DNA from: Rhodoplanes sp963840055
GTDB lineage: Bacteria > Pseudomonadota > Alphaproteobacteria > Rhizobiales > Xanthobacteraceae
DNA length: 64,000 nt
Direction: 5' to 3'
Assembly (NCBI GenBank): GCA_963840055.1
Contig: CAWIXM010000047.1
Coordinates: forward strand, 1-64,000
In this document: one piece after another, positions 36,524 to 44,306 of the stretch
How positions within the stretch are numbered: the stretch's first letter is position 1
Layout of the letters: each line of letters begins with the position of its first letter
Notes under the pieces: model-generated
What the model saw: the letters and a program-made list of their open reading frames with translations, nothing else
Databases searched by the model: none
Told to the model about the DNA's origin: nothing
Position numbers and translations under genes: made by a program

Positions 36524-37299
36524 GGGCGGTCGCCCTCTTGTCTGCGATCCTCGTCGAAGCCTTCGCCGAGATAGACCGCCCGCACCTTCGGGTCCGTGCG
36601 CACCGCTTGCGGCGAACCAGACGCAATCAGAGAGCCACGATCGAGCACCATCACGCGGTCGGCGTGCTCGAACACGACGTCCATGTCGTGCTCGGTGAAA
36701 AAGACTCCGATCGTCCGGTCGCGCGCAATTCGCGTGGTGAGCGCCATCAGGTCCACGCGTTCCTTCGGCGCCATGCCGGCGGTCGGTTCGTCGAGCAGCA
36801 GAAGCTTTGGGTCATTGGCGAGCGCGACCGCGAGCTCAAGGCGCTTGAGGTCGCCATAGGCGAGCTCGCCGCAGGCCCGTTCGGCCTGCGTCTTCAGTCC
36901 CAGCAGATCGAGCAGACGATCGGCTTCGTCGCGCGCCATCGCGCCGGCGAATCCATAGAATGTCGAGAGCAGCCGCCGATGCGACAACAGCGCGACCTGC
37001 ACGTTTTCGGCGACCGTCATCGAGGCGAAGGTCGCAGTGATCTGGAAGGTGCGGCCGACGCCGAGCCGCCAGACAGTGCGCGGCGGCAGGCCGGTGGTCG
37101 GGCGTCCGAAAATCCGGATCACGCCATCGTCGACCGGAATCTGGCCCATGATCATGTTGAAGCAGGTGCTCTTGCCTGCACCGTTCGGCCCGATCAAGGC
37201 GACGATCTCGCCCGCCTGAACCTCGAAGCTGACGTCGCGCACGGCCGCCACTCCGCCGTAGGACTTGGCAATGCCTTGGACTTCGAGCGCCGCCGCCAT
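36520..37299 (-). CDS. livG: Branched-chain-amino-acid-type ABC transporter ATPase (LivG)
   Basis: 259 residues from the ATG at 37299, two bases after the stop of the fused permease gene; a longer frame would overlap the permease. Walker A is LIGPNGAGKSTC, Walker B is LLLLDEPTAGMAP, and the LivG-type extension FFTEHDMDVVFEHADRVMV follows. The signature reads LAYGDLKRLELAVAL rather than the usual YGxQRRLE form. It pairs with LivF to power import. Confidence 0.93.
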   Translation of the reverse strand: MAAALEVQGIAKSYGGVAAVRDVSFEVQAGEIVALIGPNGAGKSTCFNMIMGQIPVDDGVIRIFGRPTTGLPPRTVWRLGVGRTFQITATFASMTVAENVQVALLSHRRLLSTFYGFAGAMARDEADRLLDLLGLKTQAERACGELAYGDLKRLELAVALANDPKLLLLDEPTAGMAPKERVDLMALTTRIARDRTIGVFFTEHDMDVVFEHADRVMVLDRGSLIASGSPQAVRTDPKVRAVYLGEGFDEDRRQEGDRP

Positions 37300-37301
37300 C
37301 G

Positions 37302-39164
37302 CTAAGCCTTTTTCGACCGGGCGGCGGGCCAAGCCATTCGCCGCTCAAAATCGGACAGATAGCCGACGATCCCTTTGGGCGCGAGTACGACGATGGCGAC
37401 AATCACCGCGCCGAGCACGAGCTTCGACATCTCGGTCTCGCTCATCAGCCAGATGGCGAGCGACTTGTAGACGATCGCTCCCACGACGGCGCCCGAAACG
37501 GTCTCGACGCCGCCCAACAGCACCATGACCAGCGCATCGACCGAATACGGAATGGCGAGCGTCTCGGGAAATACGCTGCCCTTCAGATAAGCAAACAGCG
37601 CGCCCGCGATCCCGGCGAAGGTCCCGGCAATCATGAAGGCGATCAGTTGCACCCTTCGGCGGTCGATGCCGATCGCCTCGGCGCGCAGCTCGGAGTCGCG
37701 CGCCGCCCGCAACGCATAGCCGAAGGGCGAGAAGGTGAGCACCCGGAGGCAAAACACGCCCGCGACGGTGACGATGAAGGCGAGCCAATAGAAGCGCGCC
37801 GGCGTGCCCACCGGCGCCGCAGGCCACACCCCCAGGATTCCATTGTCGCCGCCAGTCACTTCGACCCACTGAAACGCGATCGACCAGGCGATCTGGGCAA
37901 AGGCGAGCGTCAGCATGGCGAAATAGACGCCGGCGAGCCGCACCGAGAACCACCCGAAGATGAAAGCGCCGGCGAGCGCCAGCAGCGGGCCGGCGAGCAA
38001 GGCAAACCCCATGGGCAGATCCAACGACTGCGCCGCAAGCGCTGCGCCGTAGCTGCCGAGCCCGAAATAGGCGGCATGGCCGAACGAGGCGAGCCCGGCG
38101 ACCGTCATCAACAATTGCAGGCTCTGCGCGAACAGAACGAAGATGAGGATTTCAGACCCGACCGTGAGTAAGTAGTTGCCGGACACGAACGGCAGGCACG
38201 CCGCAAGCGCGAGCACAACAGCGACTGCCAGCCGCTCCGGCGCACTTAGCGGGCGCCACGGATGGATGGTCGCCCCCACCACTTGCCGAGGTGCACCCTC
38301 CTTGCGCCCGAGGAGCCCCCAGGGGCGCACCACCAACACCACGGCCATGACGAGGAAGACGAGGACAATCGAGATTTTCGGCAGGATCAGGATGCCAAAG
38401 GCGTTGAGCTCGGAAACGATCACGGCGGCAAGAAACGCGCCGGTGACGCTGCCGAGCCCGCCGATCACCACGACCACGAACACTTCGACGATGATCCGCA
38501 GATCCATGTTGTGGCTTGCGGCCTCGCGCGGCAGCTGCAGCGCGCCGCCCAGCGCGGCAAGAAAAATGCCGAGCGCAAACACGCTGGTGAACAGCCATTT
38601 CTGATTGACGCTAAGGGCGGCGACCATGTCGCGGTCCTGCGTCGCGGCGCGTACGAGAACGCCCCAGCGGGTGCGATGGAAGAGAAGCCACAGAATGGCT
38701 AGCACGGCGGGGCCGCAGGCGATCAGAAACAATTCGTAGCTCGGCACCGCCTGACCGAGAATTTGCACCGCGCCTTTGAACCCGGGCGCTCGCGGTCCGA
38801 TCAGATCGACCGGCCCCCAAACGAGCAGAACGATGTCCTGCATCATCAAGGTCAGGCCGAACGTCGCCAGCAATTGAAACAGCTCGGGCGACCGGTAAAT
38901 CCGGCGCAGCAGGGAAACCTCGGTCAGCGCCCCGAGCACGGCGACCGACATCGCGGCGACCAGTACTCCGCCCCAGAACCCCAAGGGCCCGGCCCACCAC
39001 TCCGTCAGCGTGACGGCGACGTAGGCCCCAAGCATATAGAAGGCGCCATGGGCGAAATTGACGATCCGTGTAACGCCGAAAATGATGGATAGGCCGGACG
39101 CCGCAAGAAACAGCGAGGCGGCGCTCGCTAACCCGGTCAGAAACTGGACGACCAAGAATTCCAC
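37302..39164 (-). CDS. Fused LivH-LivM permease of Liv-type ABC importer
   Basis: 620 residues, about the sum of LivH and LivM. The N-terminal half is LivH-like (GLSIIFGVTRIVNFAHGAFYM, VVIGGLGSVTGAFLAA). The linker near residues 290-310 is hydrophilic (LLGRKEGAPRQVVGAT). The C-terminal half is LivM-like (VAGLASFGHAAYFGLGSYGA, VTGGDNGILGV, LLGGVETVSGAVVGA). Some 16 or more membrane segments are expected in total. Normally the two permeases are separate proteins forming a heterodimer; a single-chain version fixes 1:1 stoichiometry. No frameshift or internal stop, so the fusion is genuine in this sequence. Confidence 0.92.
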   Translation of the reverse strand: MEFLVVQFLTGLASAASLFLAASGLSIIFGVTRIVNFAHGAFYMLGAYVAVTLTEWWAGPLGFWGGVLVAAMSVAVLGALTEVSLLRRIYRSPELFQLLATFGLTLMMQDIVLLVWGPVDLIGPRAPGFKGAVQILGQAVPSYELFLIACGPAVLAILWLLFHRTRWGVLVRAATQDRDMVAALSVNQKWLFTSVFALGIFLAALGGALQLPREAASHNMDLRIIVEVFVVVVIGGLGSVTGAFLAAVIVSELNAFGILILPKISIVLVFLVMAVVLVVRPWGLLGRKEGAPRQVVGATIHPWRPLSAPERLAVAVVLALAACLPFVSGNYLLTVGSEILIFVLFAQSLQLLMTVAGLASFGHAAYFGLGSYGAALAAQSLDLPMGFALLAGPLLALAGAFIFGWFSVRLAGVYFAMLTLAFAQIAWSIAFQWVEVTGGDNGILGVWPAAPVGTPARFYWLAFIVTVAGVFCLRVLTFSPFGYALRAARDSELRAEAIGIDRRRVQLIAFMIAGTFAGIAGALFAYLKGSVFPETLAIPYSVDALVMVLLGGVETVSGAVVGAIVYKSLAIWLMSETEMSKLVLGAVIVAIVVLAPKGIVGYLSDFERRMAWPAARSKKA

Positions 39165-39462
39165 GAGCCTCGCCCTCTGGTGAGATCAATCACGCCCGTG
39201 GCGAAGACAGCCGGTGCGCACGCAAACCTAAAATTTGGTTCCGTCATTCCGGAAGCCGAGCGAGGCAAAGCCGCTCATCCTCCCCCGCGCAGCGGAGGAG
39301 GGGAACCATGCGCAGCATGGTGGAGGGGGCAAACGGACGATACACTTCGAAACTGCCCCCTCCACCGCCCTGCAGGCGGTCCCCCCCCCGTTTCACGGGG
39401 GAGGATGAACCCGAATCGGACGCCGTTCCGTCCACGTGGGTGAGCGCGCGCTTGTGGCCCGC
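39165..39462. repeat. Intergenic palindromic element between livJ-like and permease genes
   Basis: A perfect 13-bp inverted repeat TCATCCTCCCCCG (39275-39287) / CGGGGGAGGATGA (39396-39408) encloses further dyads (GGTGGAGGGGGC / GCCCCCTCCACC). Such C/G-rich nested palindromes recur between genes in Bradyrhizobium-type genomes. The folded RNA could stabilise the upstream livJ-like message, giving excess binding protein over permease. Confidence 0.7.
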
Positions 39463-40662
39463 TCACTGCTGCGGACGGAGCTTCTTTACCTCTTCGTCGC
39501 TCGGCAGATATTTGGCGCCGTCGCGGTAGGCGAAGTCGGTCATCACGCCCTTGCCGTCGACAACTGCGGTCTTGCCGACAAAAGCGCCCAAGGTCGACTG
39601 ATGATCGATCGAACGGAAGGTGATCGGCCCGAATGGCGTGTCGAGCTTCAGCCCTTCCGCAGCGGCGATCAGCTTGTCGGTGTCGGTCGAGCCGGCCTTG
39701 GCGAGGATCGCGGCGGCGGCTTTCATCGTCACGTAACCGACCACCGAGCCGAGGCGCGGATAATCGTCAAATTTTGCCTTATAGGCCTTCACGAACGCTT
39801 CGTGCGCCGGCGTCTTCACGGCGTACCAAGGATAGCCGGTGACGATCCAGCCGGTGGGCGCCTCGTCCTTCAGCGGATCGAGATATTCCGGCTCGCCAGT
39901 TAAGAAGCTCACCACGGCGCGATCCTTGAACAGGCTGCGGGTCGTGCCCTCGCGCACAAACTTCACGAGGTCCGGCCCGAAGGTCACGTTGAGGATCGCT
40001 TCCGGCTGCGCCGCCGCCAGCGCCTGGACGACCGCGCCGGCGTCGATCTTGCCTTGCGGCGGCCATTGCTCGGCAACCCATTCGATGTCGGGGCGCTTGG
40101 CCGCCAGCGCCTTCTTGAAGGCCGCAACCGCCGACTGCCCATACTCGTAGTTGGGAGCAACGCTCGCCCAACGTTTGGCCGGCAGCTTGGCGGCTTCCTC
40201 CGCCAGCATCGCTGCCTGCATGGAATTGGAAGGCCGCAGGCGGAAGGTGTAGCGGTTGCCTTTCGCCCAAGTGATCGCATCGGTCAACGGCTCGGCCGCA
40301 AGGAAGAAAATCTTCTTCTGCTGCGCATAGTCGGAGACCGCCAGGCCGATATGGGAGAAGAAGGTGCCCATCAGCATCGCGACATGGTCGCTTTCGACCA
40401 GCTGATTGGCCGCGGTGACCGCTTCCGCCGGCTTGCCTCCGTCGTCTTTCGAGATGACATCGAGCTTCTTGCCGTTGACGCCGCCCTTCGCATTGATCTC
40501 CTCAAGCGCCAATTGCCAGCCCTTGCGATAGGGCCCGGTAAACGCGGGCAGGCCGGAATAGGAATTGATTTCACCGATCTTGATGTCGTCGGCCCGGGCG
40601 GGACCGTTTGCCGCCGCGAGCCATGCAACCAAGGCCACGGCAATGCTGAACGCTGTTCTCAT
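39463..40662 (-). CDS. Liv-type ABC transporter periplasmic substrate-binding protein
   Basis: 399 residues from the ATG at 40662, with GGAGAG just upstream. The signal peptide MRTAFSIAVALVAWLAAANG ends at ARA-DD near residue 24. The mature part is a type I periplasmic binding fold (IGEINSYSGLPAFTGPYRKG, AVTAANQLVESDHVAMLMG, PNYEYGQSAVAAF). It delivers the solute to the LivHM fusion. The usual amino-acid-binding pattern is not obvious, so the ligand is open; operon context suggests a nicotinate-like or other cyclic nitrogen compound. Confidence 0.92.
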   Translation of the reverse strand: MRTAFSIAVALVAWLAAANGPARADDIKIGEINSYSGLPAFTGPYRKGWQLALEEINAKGGVNGKKLDVISKDDGGKPAEAVTAANQLVESDHVAMLMGTFFSHIGLAVSDYAQQKKIFFLAAEPLTDAITWAKGNRYTFRLRPSNSMQAAMLAEEAAKLPAKRWASVAPNYEYGQSAVAAFKKALAAKRPDIEWVAEQWPPQGKIDAGAVVQALAAAQPEAILNVTFGPDLVKFVREGTTRSLFKDRAVVSFLTGEPEYLDPLKDEAPTGWIVTGYPWYAVKTPAHEAFVKAYKAKFDDYPRLGSVVGYVTMKAAAAILAKAGSTDTDKLIAAAEGLKLDTPFGPITFRSIDHQSTLGAFVGKTAVVDGKGVMTDFAYRDGAKYLPSDEEVKKLRPQQ

Positions 40663-40688
40663 GACGCACTCTCCTCCGAGACCATGTT

Positions 40689-41273
40689 TCAACGCAGTCC
40701 GTCCTCACCTTTGATATCGTTTACCTTCAACCCGCCGATGCGCGGCAACGGCCGGCCGCCGGTGGTAATCGCCACGGCGACCACAATTTCATTGGCGCGC
40801 GGCGCGTCGCTGATCTGAATCTCCATGCCGTCGAAATGGCTGCGCACATAGGCCGCATCCTTGTGGCCGAGCGGAATGTCCAATACGGCGCCCGGCCCGC
40901 CGCGCTTCTTCGAGGAGGGGATCAGCGCTGCGCCCTTGCCTAATATCTTCCGGACCGGCGCGCCGAGCTTCGGATGCAGAATCGCCGCGGCATGCTCCAT
41001 CTCGCCGTTTTCCCCGACGAGCGCCGCCTTGCCATAGCTCTCGGCCTTCGGTCCTTCGATTCCGAGCGCAGCCACCGCCTTCTCGGCAAGGAGTTTACCC
41101 AATTCTTCGCCAACATCCATCAGTTCGGCGAGGTCCTCGACATAACGGCCGGCAAATGGGTTTTCGATCACCGCCGCGACGGCGGCGCGACGAACGGGCG
41201 GCTCAACCGCTTGTCCCATTTCGGTCAGAGTCTCATCGACGACGGTTACGATCTTGCGGATTTGCGCCTTCAT
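40689..41273 (-). CDS. DUF1185 (amino acid synthesis family) protein, paralogue 1
   Basis: 194 residues from the ATG at 41273 with AAGAGG upstream. Family blocks visible: VIENPFAGRYVEDLAELMD, IPSSKKRGGPGAVLDIPLGH, YVRSHFDGMEIQISDAPRANE and a C-terminal IKGEDGLR. A second copy lies directly upstream. The family is annotated from weak evidence as amino acid synthesis; no reaction is established to my knowledge. Its position between transport and ring-reduction genes suggests a step in, or a chaperone for, cyclic amide breakdown. Cytoplasmic. Confidence 0.85.
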   Translation of the reverse strand: MKAQIRKIVTVVDETLTEMGQAVEPPVRRAAVAAVIENPFAGRYVEDLAELMDVGEELGKLLAEKAVAALGIEGPKAESYGKAALVGENGEMEHAAAILHPKLGAPVRKILGKGAALIPSSKKRGGPGAVLDIPLGHKDAAYVRSHFDGMEIQISDAPRANEIVVAVAITTGGRPLPRIGGLKVNDIKGEDGLR

Positions 41274-41336
41274 GCCTCTTCTCGCCAGCCTCAAACGTCA
41301 GCAAATTCAATGTTAGTTTCGGTGCAATAAACAGCT

Positions 41337-41921
41337 TTATCTCAAGCCATCTTCGCCCTTGATCTCACTCGCCGCGAGGCCGCCGACGCGCGCATGCACG
41401 CGCGGCCCGGTCGTCATCACGAGCGCGAGCACGATTTCATCGGCTCGCGGCGCGTCGGGAATGCCGACCTCCATCGCATCGAAATGACTGCGCACATAAG
41501 AGGCATTGATGTGCGTCACCGGGATATCGAGGCGAGTACCGGGACCGCCCACCTTCTTGGTTGATGGGACGATCGCCTTGGCGCCGCCAAGGATTTCGCG
41601 CATGGCGTAGCCGCCCGGCGCGTGCCACAGCGCCCCGTGCTCGAGTTCGCCGGCTGCGCCCACGATCGCACCCTTGCCGTAGCCTTCGATGATCGTCGGA
41701 TCGCCGCCGAGCGCGGCGACGAGCTGGCTCGCCATCGCAAGGCCGAGCGGCTTGAGGTCGTCCATGAACTCGGCGATGTCCTCGACATAGTGCCCGGCGA
41801 ACGGATTTTGGATGACGGCGAGGATCGCGCCGCGCTGCAGCGGCGTCACTGCGATCGGCCCGCCCTCGTGAAAAATCTCCTCGACGATGATAATCCGCTT
41901 GCGCAGAAAAATATCAAACAT
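41337..41921 (-). CDS. DUF1185 (amino acid synthesis family) protein, paralogue 2
   Basis: 194 residues from the ATG at 41921, which overlaps the end of the UPF0280 gene by 8 bases. It shares with its neighbour VIQNPFAGHYVEDIAEFMD, VPSTKKVGGPGTRLDIPVTH, YVRSHFDAMEVGIPDAPRADE and the identical IKGEDGLR tail. The two proteins are equal in length and clearly paralogous, perhaps forming a hetero-oligomer. Function unknown. Confidence 0.85.
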   Translation of the reverse strand: MFDIFLRKRIIIVEEIFHEGGPIAVTPLQRGAILAVIQNPFAGHYVEDIAEFMDDLKPLGLAMASQLVAALGGDPTIIEGYGKGAIVGAAGELEHGALWHAPGGYAMREILGGAKAIVPSTKKVGGPGTRLDIPVTHINASYVRSHFDAMEVGIPDAPRADEIVLALVMTTGPRVHARVGGLAASEIKGEDGLR

Positions 41922-42825
41922 GGGCGATTTCCCGTTGCAACGGCGTTGCTGAAAAGGCCGGTGAAAGACGCGGCGCTGCAGCGTCATTAGTCACAAGGAC
42001 GCGTGTCTCGCCCTGAAGGTGAATGGCTACGGCGTGGATCAAGCCGCGATCGTGCAGCCCGCGTGCACGCGCAAGCCCGCGCTCGATCGCTTCGCCGACC
42101 TCCTCCCGCATGAGCGCGCCGACCGCCCGCGTGACGAGGATGTCACCGAGATCATTGTCGGGCGCAATCGAGGCGGCGGGAACGCGCTCGACCGCCGGAT
42201 GGCCGGGCAGATCGACCGCATTGGCGACGATGGTCGCGGCAGCGTCAGCTTGCGCGGCCGTCGCCGCGAGTATGGTGACCGCGTCGGCGATGCCGAGCGA
42301 AAAACTGCGGCCGCGCCAGCCGCTGGTGGCGAGGCCGCGCGAAGGATCTTGCGCGGCGATCTTTGCGTGCGCGAACAGGCTCGGCCGGTCAGGCCGATCG
42401 ACCAGCCCCAGGGCGAACGACTTTCCACGCTCCAGATGCAGCGCGATGTCGCCGCCGTTGTTGACATAGGCGCGCGCGAGCGGCGCCGCGCGCCGCATCG
42501 CCTGCAGAATTTCGTCGGCGACCGCGCCGGCGACCGCAGCCATCGGCGTGATGAAACACTCCTCGGCGAAGGGTGCGACCGCCGTATGCATTCGCCGCGC
42601 GACGACGCCGGCAAGCTCCGTCCCGTCGCCGCGAGCTCGGGAGCGCAGCAGTGGCAACTCCGCCACCAGTTCGTCGAGCAACCCGGCGAACCGCTGCGTA
42701 GCGGCGGCATAAGCTGCAATAACCGCATCCTCCGCGCCGAACGCCTCGATGACGAGATCGATCGGGCCGTCCTGCAGATGCAAGCGACGGCCGTCGGACA
42801 GAAGTGCGATCTGCGGTTGCCTCAT
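41914..42825 (-). CDS. UPF0280 family protein (ApbE-like fold)
   Basis: 303 residues from the ATG at 42825 that overlaps the upstream stop as ATGA. UPF0280 proteins are related to ApbE, the FMN transferase that attaches FMN to Thr/Ser of flavoproteins. Visible blocks: ITPMAAVAGAVADEILQAM, RAYVNNGGDIALHLERG, GLATSGWRGRSFSLGIADA, ILAATAAQADAAATIVANA. The NNGGDIAL and ATSG.RG blocks parallel the ApbE NxGGD and SGxY(xR) elements. Tight coupling to the reductase-like gene suggests it matures that enzyme, but this is inference. Confidence 0.85.
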   Translation of the reverse strand: MRQPQIALLSDGRRLHLQDGPIDLVIEAFGAEDAVIAAYAAATQRFAGLLDELVAELPLLRSRARGDGTELAGVVARRMHTAVAPFAEECFITPMAAVAGAVADEILQAMRRAAPLARAYVNNGGDIALHLERGKSFALGLVDRPDRPSLFAHAKIAAQDPSRGLATSGWRGRSFSLGIADAVTILAATAAQADAAATIVANAVDLPGHPAVERVPAASIAPDNDLGDILVTRAVGALMREEVGEAIERGLARARGLHDRGLIHAVAIHLQGETRVLVTNDAAAPRLSPAFSATPLQREIAHV

Positions 42826-44306
42826 TGCGGCGGCTTCTTCCACGGAGGAAACATGAACGGCCAGGGGTTTTCGGGTTGAGGCGCCACTTCCCGACGGCCG
42901 TCTTCAACGAGCGCAGAGATAGGCCGCACCTCGCTCATATGGCCGCCCAGCGCTGCATAGTCGGAAAGCCGCAGCGTAAACTCGATCGGCGCGACCAGCG
43001 CCGGTGTCGGAACATAGCCGAACGCATTGCCGGGCATTCTGGTGACGTCCACCATGAAGGTGATGCCGCCGCCCGGCCAGACGTAAACCGGCGCGCCGCC
43101 GCTGGTGACGCAGGTCAGCGCGCCCTTGACCGAGCGCGTCAGCCTTACCGGATTCTCGGTGACGCCCGCCCGCAATGAGCCGCCCGCACCCGCCATGAAC
43201 AGCACAGACGCATGCGCGGGCTCGCAATTCTCCTTGATGCGTTCGACCGACTCGCTGAGCGCCGCTGGCAAATCGCGCTCCACCGGCTTGAGTGTCTCGT
43301 CGAGTTCATAATAGCCGTAATGCTCGCCGGTGGTGCTTACCATTAGAAGGCGCAGGCCCGGCCATGCTTCGGTCTCGTCAAACGGACCGAGGATCGACAG
43401 CGGATCGGTAATGTTGGTGCCGCCCCAGCCGGTGCCGGGATCAGCCACCTTGAAGTACCGGCCGGGCGTCGACCGCCGCCCCTTGATCTTGATGCCGGTG
43501 TCTTTCACCCCGAGGAACTTGCCGGCCTGATGCTCGGACAAGACCCCGGTGATGTGATCGTCGACGACGACGACATCGTCGACCTTGCCGAACCACTGCA
43601 TTGCAAACATGCCGATCGTCGCCGAGCCGCAGCCGACCCGCATGAGTTCTTCCTTGACGCCGTTGACGATCGGCGACTGTCCCGCATGCACGACCACGGT
43701 TGCGCCGCCATCGATCGTCAACTCGACCGGCTGAGCGTTGCATAGTTCGAGCAGCGTCTCGCAGGTGACGCGGCCTTCGCTCTTGGTCCCGCCGGTCAAA
43801 TGCACAACGCCACCAACCGCAAGCATCTGCGAGCCGTATTCAGTGGTGGTGATATGTCCGACCGGTTCGCCCGCACGCCGCACGATCGCGCATTCAGGAC
43901 CGAGATGGCGGTCGGTGTCGACCTTCACCTTGACGCCGCAATAGCTGAAAATCCCTTCGGTGACGACCGTCACCATATCGACGCCGTTGACCTCCGCCGA
44001 CACGATGAAAGGCGCGGGCTTGTAGTCAGGATAAGTGGTGCCCGCCCCAACCGCAGTAACGAACGTGTCGGGACCGAGAAGAATCTTGCCGTCCCATTCC
44101 TTGGGACCGGCAAAGGGGACGACGCTGCCGCCCTGGCTCAGCGTACGATTTAGTAAGACGTGGGGATCGAGCCGGGTCAGCGTGCCGCCATAGTTCGCGT
44201 AGCGATCGCACGCGCCGGTCTGGCCGTCCCTGATGTAGCAGAGTACTGGGCAAGCATCGCAGCGAATCTTGTCGCCGGCCTTGGGTGGGTGGACGACCTC
44301 GTTCAT
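42822..44306 (-). CDS. 6-hydroxynicotinate reductase-like flavo/iron-sulfur protein
   Basis: 494 residues from the ATG at 44306 (ATGA overlap with the upstream stop). The N-terminus has four cysteines Cys16, Cys19, Cys23 and Cys33 in a C-x2-C-x3-C-x9-C array, suitable for a [4Fe-4S] cluster. The body is Gly-rich with GTTYPDYKPAPFIVS, VKVKVDTDRHLGPECAIV, DPGTGWGGTNITDPLSIL and YVWPGGGITFMVDV. It resembles Hnr of Eubacterium barkeri, which uses reduced ferredoxin to convert 6-hydroxynicotinate to 1,4,5,6-tetrahydro-6-oxonicotinate. An ApbE-target-like DGGAT lies at 199-203. Sits between a Mo-hydroxylase and an ApbE-like gene, matching the pathway order. The electron donor in this host is not encoded nearby. 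Confidence 0.85.
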   Translation of the reverse strand: MNEVVHPPKAGDKIRCDACPVLCYIRDGQTGACDRYANYGGTLTRLDPHVLLNRTLSQGGSVVPFAGPKEWDGKILLGPDTFVTAVGAGTTYPDYKPAPFIVSAEVNGVDMVTVVTEGIFSYCGVKVKVDTDRHLGPECAIVRRAGEPVGHITTTEYGSQMLAVGGVVHLTGGTKSEGRVTCETLLELCNAQPVELTIDGGATVVVHAGQSPIVNGVKEELMRVGCGSATIGMFAMQWFGKVDDVVVVDDHITGVLSEHQAGKFLGVKDTGIKIKGRRSTPGRYFKVADPGTGWGGTNITDPLSILGPFDETEAWPGLRLLMVSTTGEHYGYYELDETLKPVERDLPAALSESVERIKENCEPAHASVLFMAGAGGSLRAGVTENPVRLTRSVKGALTCVTSGGAPVYVWPGGGITFMVDVTRMPGNAFGYVPTPALVAPIEFTLRLSDYAALGGHMSEVRPISALVEDGRREVAPQPENPWPFMFPPWKKPPQ

